NCBI GenBank assembly: GCA_027717925.1
Contig: JALLON010000054.1
Location: 1 to 12,134 of the forward strand
Direction: 5' to 3'
Source of the DNA: Acidobacteria bacterium AH-259-G07
GTDB lineage: Bacteria; Acidobacteriota; UBA6911; RPQK01; JADFOI01
Length of the DNA stretch: 12,134 nucleotides
The notes beneath the pieces were generated by a model, which saw only the letters and a program-made list of their open reading frames with translations, did no database searches and had not been told where the DNA came from. Made by a program: the position numbers and the translations under genes. The first letter of the stretch is position 1. Every line of letters starts with the position of its first letter. Of this stretch, positions 1 through 5,832 are shown piece by piece.

Positions 1-33
1 GAGGACGCCTTTTTGGTTAGGAGCAAGCGCGCT

Positions 34-3000
34 TTAGAAGATGATCTTCAGTCCGAACTGGATCTCACGTGCGTCAAAGGCTTCTGTCCCCCGTCCAAAT
101 TTGCTGTCGTTGATCCGCGGGGCAGGCTGGAAGAGGTTCACGCGGTTGAACAGGTTGAAGAACTCAGCACGGAACTGAAGCATGCCACTCTCGCCCAGCT
201 GCGGGAGACCGATCTCCTTAAAAATGGAGAAGTCCACATTGGCAAAGCCGGGACCTTCGTAGGTGTTTCGTCCCAGCGTTCCGTTGGTACCGGGTACCGG
301 CTCTCCAAAGAAAGCCAGTTTCTCGCCGGTAGAGGAGCCGGAAATGTTGAAAGGCCCCGAGTTCGGATTGAGGTAGTCACTGCGCTCGGTGCTGCTGAAA
401 CTGTTCCCTATGCTCGGGGTATTGGGTCGGTCATTGTTGTTCCCGTCCGCGTTCCAATCGCAGCCGGCGGGGAAGCTGCGAGAGCAGTGAGGCGTGAAGG
501 GCTGGCCGGACTGAATGGCCCCGACGCCGTTGAACTGCCAACCACCCAGCACGTTTTTCAACAACCAGCTGTCGGAATCCTTGAACCAGGGTGCCTCCCA
601 CAGCGAGCTGAAGACAAATCGGTGGCGCGCATCAAAAATAGAGCGCCCATAATCCAGACCGAGGTTAGAGAAATCCGTGGAAAAACCTTCCTGCCCTCTG
701 TTGGCGCTGGTAGCTCCGCTGTGCCAGGTGGAGCGTGTGTCCAGAGATTTGGCGAACGTGTAGTTGGCATTGAAGGCAAAGCCGCCAGAGTAAATGCGAT
801 TCAACTGAAGCTGCAGGGAATGGTAGTTCGAGTTGACGTTGTTTTCCCAGAAGCGCAGCGTCCCCTCATTGGGATTGAGGCGGTTAAAGGCGGTGTCTCC
901 TTCAAACTCGCCAAGCGGACTGGCGAGGCCAATCCGGTCTCCCGGAAAGCGGTTGGGGTTCTCGGCGCGAATCAGCTTGCGGCCCAGCGTTGCCACATAG
1001 TTGATTTCAACCGTGGTGCTACGAGCGACCTCTCGCTGCACTCCAAGGAAGAAGCTCTGCACGTAGGGGTCACGCATATCCGGGTTGGCGATTCCACTCA
1101 AAAATGCCTTGTTCACGTTGAAGGGATCATAGGCGATGATGTTCCCGTCTTTAAGCTGGCCACCGGGATTGTTATTGGCTCCATCGGCACGGACGGCACT
1201 GCCATCCTGAGGGCCGTAGAGAATGTTTTCTCCCGCTCGCCCGCAGACGTCGCAGATGAGATTAAAGGAATAAAAGGGTTTGTTCCAGCGGGAGTTGGCC
1301 AGAGGATTAAAGATGCCGCTCTGATACGCGATCCCGTAACCCCCTCGTATGGACATCTTACCGTCGCTGAAGGGATCCCAGGCGAAACCCACCCGAGGAG
1401 CGATGTTGTTCCAATCATCCCCAGACAGCTTGTCCACAGGTCCAACGAATTCACCATTTCTGATCCTCTCAACGAAAGTGCTGCCGCCAAGGGTGAGATC
1501 GAATTTGGTGGCCCGGTTCTGGACTTCCGTCAGCCGCGAATAAAAATCCCATCGGACACCAAGGTTCAGGGTCAAGTTGGGCCTGATTTTCCAGTCATCG
1601 TTAAAAAAGATGCCGATCTCAGTGTTTCTCCATCCGCGGAAATTGCTGGCAACTTGCGCATTACCCGGTCCCTGGTCGAAGTTGGGATCGACACCACTGA
1701 TCTGGTAATAGGGATCATCCAGCGCCAGGTAAATCAGATCGAAAAAGTAGTAGCTGGGACGACCGACATCGAACTCACTGTTCTCCTGATTGCGCCGGAC
1801 CTCGCCTCCCATCTTCATACCATGGTCTCCAGCGGTGATGCTCAGGGTGTCCGCCCAGGTGAAGACATTCTCGTGGAAGATCTGGGGATAGCCATTGTAG
1901 GTGCCTATGGGGTGCAGTCCCGAGCCGGTTTCATTGATCCACGGCACACCGGGTGTTCCGGCCAAGATGTCCGTGAGTTGCCGAGTCAACCCGGTGCGGG
2001 CCTCATTAATGGTGTTGGGCGAAAAAACGTGAGTCCAGTTGATGGCCACCAGGTGGGACCGGTTAAAGAAGGGAGAGTTGAAAGCAGGCCTGGGATCCGC
2101 GATCTGAAGCCCTTCCCCATCGGTGAAAAAGTAACGACCGTAAAGTTTGTCGTTGTCCCCAAACTCCTGGTCGAGGCGAATGCTAAACCCGTCCCAGTCG
2201 GAGGCATCGGGCGTGAAGAACCCCGTTTCTCCCAGCATGGGAGCACCAGCAGCAATCGCCCCAGGCGGTGATCCAAAGGTTCCTCCCAGAAACGCGTCTA
2301 CGCTGGCCTGGTCAGTGGAGCCAATATACCCGAAATCCACAAGATACTCACCCACTGTTGAGCTAACGGTTGTTATGGTCGGGGCCGGCATATTTGTAAA
2401 GAGGAACTGGTTCACAGGCGCCCCATGGCTCTTGACAAAGTTTGCCCACTCAGGACTCTCGAAAGTGGAAACTTCACTTTCACCGGTCCGAATCCTCGTT
2501 CCTTCGTAGGAACCAAAAAAGAACGTCTTATCCTCGACGATGGGTCCACCCAAGCTGAAACCAAATTGATTCTGCTTAAATTCCGGTATGCTCTCATCGA
2601 AGATTTCCCGGGCGTCCACATTGTCATTGCGGTGAAATTCAAATACACTGCCATGAAATTCGTTACCGCCGCTTTTGCTGACCACGTTGACGATGGATCC
2701 CACCGAGTTTCCGAACTCAGCCGAGAAGTTCAAGGTTTCAATCCTGAACTCCTGAATCCCTTCCAGGTTGGGCACCATGCCGGGTCCATCGCCAGCCCCG
2801 GTTCCGCCGCTGAGACCCTTGATGGTGATACCGTCCATCCAAAAACCGTTCATGTTGGCGCGACCGCCATTCACGTTGGTGTTCTGGCCCGGCTCAGTAA
2901 TAGTGGACTCGGTGAGCACTGCACCGGGGGCAGTCTGCATCAACTGGAAGATGTTGCGGCCATTGAGAGGAAGATCCGCGATCCTCCTTTCGTCAACCAT

Positions 3001-3414
3001 TCCCGAAAGGGTACTTTTCTCCACGTCCACTGTGGTGGCAGCCTCCAGGACCGTGACCACCTCGGTCACCAACCCCACTTCCAGCGTGAGTTCGACGTGA
3101 GCGACTTCGAGGACGGTCACTGTGACCTCACCAACGGCCGTCTTGAAGCCTACCAATGAAGCCTTCACTTCGTACCGACCCGGAATCAAGTTGGTGACAC
3201 GGTAAGTTCCGGTGTCACCGGTTAGGACCGTGCGGCTGTCGCCTGTTGTGACACTTGTTACTGTTACTTCCACACCAGGAACGACTCCACCGGTGACATC
3301 CATGATCGTGCCCGCAATGGTGGATCTTCCCTGAGCCCAAAGGCCAAGACTCGAGAGAGCAAGAACGACCATGCCAACGGTCAATAATCTGGAAATAAAT
3401 TTTATGCTAAACAT
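34..3414 (-). CDS. Oar-like TonB-dependent outer-membrane receptor with carboxypeptidase regulatory-like domain
   Basis: This 1126-residue protein has a signal peptide (1-28, ending LGLWAQ) and a carboxypeptidase-regulatory-like beta-sandwich at about 30-112 (GTIMDVTGGVVPGVEVTVT, LIPGRYEVKASLVGFKT). A plug-like region follows at about 120-250, with DLPLNGRNIFQLMQTAPGAV starting at 148 and SAEFGNSVGSIVNVVSKSGG at 231-250, then a large beta-barrel. Barrel markers include LTLNLGVRWDFYSRL near 614, GGWQFNGVGAIQSGQPFTP near 957 and FRAEFFNLFN near 1081. The last residue is Phe, as BAM-inserted barrels prefer. Two close cysteine pairs (721/724 and 977/985) probably sit in external loops. The architecture is that of Oar-type receptors, greatly expanded in Acidobacteriota; substrates are mostly unknown. 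The start is fixed by a strong Shine-Dalgarno. No SusD-like partner is in the window. The gene follows the sulfatase-fold operon after 293 bp and is probably transcribed separately. Confidence 0.94.
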   Translation of the reverse strand: MFSIKFISRLLTVGMVVLALSSLGLWAQGRSTIAGTIMDVTGGVVPGVEVTVTSVTTGDSRTVLTGDTGTYRVTNLIPGRYEVKASLVGFKTAVGEVTVTVLEVAHVELTLEVGLVTEVVTVLEAATTVDVEKSTLSGMVDERRIADLPLNGRNIFQLMQTAPGAVLTESTITEPGQNTNVNGGRANMNGFWMDGITIKGLSGGTGAGDGPGMVPNLEGIQEFRIETLNFSAEFGNSVGSIVNVVSKSGGNEFHGSVFEFHRNDNVDAREIFDESIPEFKQNQFGFSLGGPIVEDKTFFFGSYEGTRIRTGESEVSTFESPEWANFVKSHGAPVNQFLFTNMPAPTITTVSSTVGEYLVDFGYIGSTDQASVDAFLGGTFGSPPGAIAAGAPMLGETGFFTPDASDWDGFSIRLDQEFGDNDKLYGRYFFTDGEGLQIADPRPAFNSPFFNRSHLVAINWTHVFSPNTINEARTGLTRQLTDILAGTPGVPWINETGSGLHPIGTYNGYPQIFHENVFTWADTLSITAGDHGMKMGGEVRRNQENSEFDVGRPSYYFFDLIYLALDDPYYQISGVDPNFDQGPGNAQVASNFRGWRNTEIGIFFNDDWKIRPNLTLNLGVRWDFYSRLTEVQNRATKFDLTLGGSTFVERIRNGEFVGPVDKLSGDDWNNIAPRVGFAWDPFSDGKMSIRGGYGIAYQSGIFNPLANSRWNKPFYSFNLICDVCGRAGENILYGPQDGSAVRADGANNNPGGQLKDGNIIAYDPFNVNKAFLSGIANPDMRDPYVQSFFLGVQREVARSTTVEINYVATLGRKLIRAENPNRFPGDRIGLASPLGEFEGDTAFNRLNPNEGTLRFWENNVNSNYHSLQLQLNRIYSGGFAFNANYTFAKSLDTRSTWHSGATSANRGQEGFSTDFSNLGLDYGRSIFDARHRFVFSSLWEAPWFKDSDSWLLKNVLGGWQFNGVGAIQSGQPFTPHCSRSFPAGCDWNADGNNNDRPNTPSIGNSFSSTERSDYLNPNSGPFNISGSSTGEKLAFFGEPVPGTNGTLGRNTYEGPGFANVDFSIFKEIGLPQLGESGMLQFRAEFFNLFNRVNLFQPAPRINDSKFGRGTEAFDAREIQFGLKIIF

Positions 3415-3420
3415 ATATAT

Positions 3421-3428
3421 TCCTCCCT
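3421..3428 (-). promoter_or_regulatory. Strong Shine-Dalgarno of the Oar-like receptor gene
   Basis: On the minus strand AGGGAGGA is followed by six bases (ATATAT) and the ATG at 3414. This fixes the start of the receptor and is by far the best ribosome binding site in the window, suggesting efficient translation of an abundant outer-membrane protein. A second purine run, GGAGGAGGAG, lies just upstream. Confidence 0.85.
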
Positions 3429-3610
3429 AAAAACTCCTCCTCCATTTTCTTAATTGGATCCTTCCCCCCGTCATCCTTTTATACACCCTTACCTATCAAA
3501 AATAAATAAATTTTTTTCTTGTAACTCGCAACAGGCAACAACCAACTCGCAACAACCCCGATGCAAGAACCGTTCCAATACAGGTCATATCGATACTAAG
3601 CCTCCCATTC
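3429..3610 (-). promoter_or_regulatory. Probable 5' control region of the Oar-like receptor gene
   Basis: The 293-bp gap between 3415 and 3707 is clearly more AT-rich than the flanking genes and has no credible gene. It contains an A/T tract at 3497-3520 and a TATAAA-like hexamer at 3478-3483, but no convincing -35/-10 pair at normal spacing. A promoter here is inferred from the long gap, the change in composition and the independent strong ribosome binding site. The exact start site is unknown. Confidence 0.4.
3523..3554. repeat. 11-bp direct repeat at 21-bp spacing upstream of the receptor gene
   Basis: AACTCGCAACA occurs at 3523-3533 and again at 3544-3554, exactly 21 bp apart (about two helical turns), with a further GGCAACA between them. 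The copies sit about 110-140 bp upstream of the receptor start. The spacing fits same-face binding of a regulator, but a decayed short tandem repeat is equally possible. Confidence 0.4.
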
Positions 3611-3614
3611 ACAA

Positions 3615-3627
3615 TAAGTTAAACTTA
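3615..3627. promoter_or_regulatory. Perfect 13-bp dyad, possible operator
   Basis: TAAGTT, one central base and AACTTA form a perfect inverted repeat about 200 bp upstream of the receptor start. The one-base centre disfavours a hairpin and suits a dimeric DNA-binding protein instead. A second small dyad, TCAGG-GAAG-CCTGA, lies beside it at 3631-3644. In an AT-rich stretch such dyads also arise by chance. Confidence 0.25.
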
Positions 3628-3655
3628 CGATCAGGGAAGCCTGAGTTACAAATTT

Positions 3656-3701
3656 ATCCAAAAAACTGGATAAGGATCTCCAGAAATCCAAAAAATTGGA
3701 T
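3656..3701 (-). terminator. Two tandem T-rich hairpins after the sulfatase-fold operon, possible terminator
   Basis: Two 16-base copies differing at one base (3656-3671 and 3686-3701) lie 30 bases apart, starting 7 bases after the stop at 3708. In the transcribed direction the first is ATCCAA-TTTT-TTGGAT and the second is ATCCA-GTTTTT-TGGAT. An overlapping arrangement, CTGGA then eight bases then TCCAG followed by TTTTTT, resembles a weak intrinsic terminator. Stems of five or six A/T-containing pairs are short, so termination is only plausible. Confidence 0.4.
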
Positions 3702-3707
3702 GTCAAG

Positions 3708-5684
3708 TTAGTGTTTGAACAGTTGTGGATTCAAGCGCCGGGCGATTTGAAACTGCTTTCGAGCCTCCTCTTCCCTGCCCATTCGCCGATAAACCAAGCC
3801 CAAGTTGGCGCGCAGAACTGCGTTCTCTGGAGAAAGAGTGATGGCTTTCTTTAGGGCCTCAATCCCCTTGTCGTGCTGCTCAGCCATGGAATAGGCTACC
3901 CCCAGATTGTTCAGTGCGAAAACAGAGTTGGGAGAGATGGCGAGGGCTTTTTCCAATTGCTGGATGGCTTCGGGAATCTTGCCTTGATTCTTGTACAGCA
4001 CACCGAGATTTGTCCGGGCCCGGTAATGACCGGGGTCAATTTCTACGGTGCGCTGAAATCCCAGGATGGCGTCTTCCACACGGCCCAGCTTCAGGTGAGT
4101 CTGGGCCAAATCGAAGGCAGCCAGCGCCTGATCACCCCCCAATTCGATTGCCTTCTTGAACTGCTGCTGCGCCGCGTTATAGTTGCCCGTGTGATAATAG
4201 GCCTGGCCCAGTTTGTAACGAACAATCTTCAGATCAGGCTGCGCGTTCAGGATTTGCTCATAACCTCGAATCGCCTTTTCATAGTCTCCTCGCGAGCTGA
4301 TCTCAAAGAGATCCAGAATCCGATTATAAAGGATGATCTGGTCCTTCGGGTCCCTCAAAGACCCAAAGTCCTGAGATTTGCCGGTGCCGCCTGAAAGCGC
4401 TACATAGCCCAGGGAGCGAAGCTTTTCCAGTGTCTCAGAGTCGAGTGGGGCCCGAGATTTCTGTGCCTGCGCCGGCCTGGCAAAATGGCCCATCAAGTCT
4501 TCCAGATCTTGACGCATGCGGTTGGCCAGAACTTGATTCTCAGGAGCCAGGTTGTGCTTTTCTCCAAAGTCACGGGAAAGATCATAGAGCTCAGGCGTGG
4601 GAACCAAAACGTATTTGTATGACGCGCTGATCAGGGCCCGCACAGGGCTCCATCCGAACTGTCGATAGGAATAGTAACACTCAGCGTACAAATCGACCCG
4701 GTGATCACGACTCTTACCCAGGATAAGGGACATCAAACCGCTTCCCTGGACCTCAGGTATCAACTTTCGATCCACCCGCAGAACTTGCAAGACGGTGGGA
4801 AAAAGATCGATGATGCCGACGTTCTCTGCAATCGTCCGGCCGGCTCTCTCCCCCTGAGGGAGCCGCACAATCATGGGAACATGAAGTGTGGCGTTATAGA
4901 CAAACAGACCATGCTTGTCTTCCTGGTGTTCCCCCAAACTTTCTCCGTGATCTCCTACGACTACCACCAGAGTGTCTTCGTAGATTCCGTTGTTCCTCAA
5001 CCAGTCCACTAAAGTCCCCACATTGGTGTCGGTGAATTCGATTTCCCCATCATAAGGACGGCCCGGGTGTCGAGAGGCATAGGGCTCGGGAGGAGTGTAG
5101 AGGTCGTGTGGATCGTAGAGGTGGACCCACACGAAAAACGGCTTTCGCAGGTTGCTGTTCAACCAGCTGATGGCTTGAGTGACGACCTGGTCACCGGTTC
5201 TCTGAACGTAACCCGGGCTGACGTTCTCATGCTGACTGAGGTCAAAATCGTCATAATAGTAGTCAAACCCCTGGTCCAGGCCAAACTTGGAATCCAGTAC
5301 GAATGCGCCCACAAAGGCTGCAGTGGCGTACCCGGCTCGCTTTAATGTTTCCGCCAGGGTGCTCTGTTCAGGAGGCAGGACATAGCCGGAATTGTCTCGG
5401 ACGCCGTGATAGGAAGGATAGGTCCCCGTCAAAATGCTGGCATGGGACGGAAGGGTGAGAGGAACTGGAGAAAAGGCCCTCTCGAAGCGAATCCCCTCCC
5501 TGGCCAATTGGTCCAGGACGGGAGTTCTGGCTCTGGCGTATCCGTAACAACCCAGTCTGTCGGCACGCAGGGTATCAATCGTCACCAACAGCAAGTTGGA
5601 TTGTGCAAAAGCCCAGGAGAAGCAGAAGAGCAAAAGAAGCACCAGATAGGGGGTTAAGAAGGGTCTGTTGCGGGTTCCGGCCAC
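3708..5684 (-). CDS. Sulfatase-fold (alkaline phosphatase superfamily) enzyme with C-terminal TPRs, downstream paralog
   Basis: The start chosen is the GTG at 5684, giving 658 residues. It yields a normal signal peptide (basic TRNRP, hydrophobic YLVLLLLFCF, cleavage near AFA) and leaves the REP pair intergenic. The frame stays open to an ATG at 5888 (726 residues), which would overlap the previous gene by 56 bases and translate the REP arms, so the longer form is less likely. Neither start has a good Shine-Dalgarno. In 658 numbering: Asp37 in VTIDTLRAD, Thr77 in the TLPSH loop, HLYDPHDLY near 188-196, Asp245 and His246 in GDHGESLGEH, and His258. The formylglycine Cys/Ser and the loop Arg are absent, as in the paralog. 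The linker DSETLEKLRSLGYVALSGG (415-433) is followed by about six TPRs to the end, such as ARTNLGVLYKNQGKIPEA and ALNNLGVAYSMAEQHDKG. Predicted periplasmic; activity unproven, phosphoester chemistry as likely as sulfate-ester hydrolysis. Confidence 0.88.
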   Translation of the reverse strand: MAGTRNRPFLTPYLVLLLLFCFSWAFAQSNLLLVTIDTLRADRLGCYGYARARTPVLDQLAREGIRFERAFSPVPLTLPSHASILTGTYPSYHGVRDNSGYVLPPEQSTLAETLKRAGYATAAFVGAFVLDSKFGLDQGFDYYYDDFDLSQHENVSPGYVQRTGDQVVTQAISWLNSNLRKPFFVWVHLYDPHDLYTPPEPYASRHPGRPYDGEIEFTDTNVGTLVDWLRNNGIYEDTLVVVVGDHGESLGEHQEDKHGLFVYNATLHVPMIVRLPQGERAGRTIAENVGIIDLFPTVLQVLRVDRKLIPEVQGSGLMSLILGKSRDHRVDLYAECYYSYRQFGWSPVRALISASYKYVLVPTPELYDLSRDFGEKHNLAPENQVLANRMRQDLEDLMGHFARPAQAQKSRAPLDSETLEKLRSLGYVALSGGTGKSQDFGSLRDPKDQIILYNRILDLFEISSRGDYEKAIRGYEQILNAQPDLKIVRYKLGQAYYHTGNYNAAQQQFKKAIELGGDQALAAFDLAQTHLKLGRVEDAILGFQRTVEIDPGHYRARTNLGVLYKNQGKIPEAIQQLEKALAISPNSVFALNNLGVAYSMAEQHDKGIEALKKAITLSPENAVLRANLGLVYRRMGREEEARKQFQIARRLNPQLFKH

Positions 5685-5714
5685 TCCTTGAGGAGGGTGT
5701 CGCAAAAGGGTTGC

Positions 5715-5798
5715 CGTAGGGGCGAGCTGCTGGCTCGCCCGAGCCGTTCGTTTTACGCCAAAAGTCCAGTTCGGGCGAGCCACCGGCTCGCCCCTACG
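5715..5798. repeat. Inverted pair of REP-like hairpins with GTAG tetranucleotides (BIME-like)
   Basis: Two 28-base arms (5715-5742 and 5771-5798) are inverted copies matching at 26 of 28 positions, separated by a 28-base spacer. Each arm is itself a hairpin: GGGCGAGC, a five-base loop, GCTCGCCC (5720-5740 and 5773-5793). A GTAG lies directly at the foot of each hairpin: 5716-5719 on the plus strand and 5794-5797 on the minus strand. GTAG next to an imperfect hairpin is the recognised layout of REP sequences mobilised by RAYT (TnpA-REP) transposases, and inverted pairs are called BIMEs. No RAYT gene is in this window. The element sits between the two sulfatase-fold genes, where such structures can stabilise or attenuate the transcript. 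Confidence 0.8.
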
Positions 5799-5832
5799 CA
5801 CGGTAGCCTTACGAACCGGTGTGGAGATGAAC

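Noticed and set aside
13..2271. A 752-residue open frame on the plus strand, antisense to the receptor gene
   Set aside because: Its translation shows no domain, signal peptide or recognisable motif, while the minus-strand frame is an unmistakable TonB-dependent receptor. Long antisense frames are common opposite genes with this codon usage.
3701..3706. A perfect TTGACA hexamer on the minus strand right after the enzyme stop codon
   Set aside because: No TATAAT-like sequence lies 16-18 bp downstream, where the hairpin repeats are, so it is probably a chance match.
3454..3711. An 85-residue plus-strand frame across the intergenic region
   Set aside because: It is low-complexity (Asn, Lys, Ser, Gln), built from AT-rich repeats, has no clear ribosome binding site and runs into the end of the opposite gene.
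5715..5798. Reading the inverted repeat as an insertion sequence or an intrinsic terminator
   Set aside because: It is too short to carry a transposase, no flanking target duplication was seen, and no T-tract follows either hairpin. The GTAG-plus-hairpin layout fits a REP pair better.
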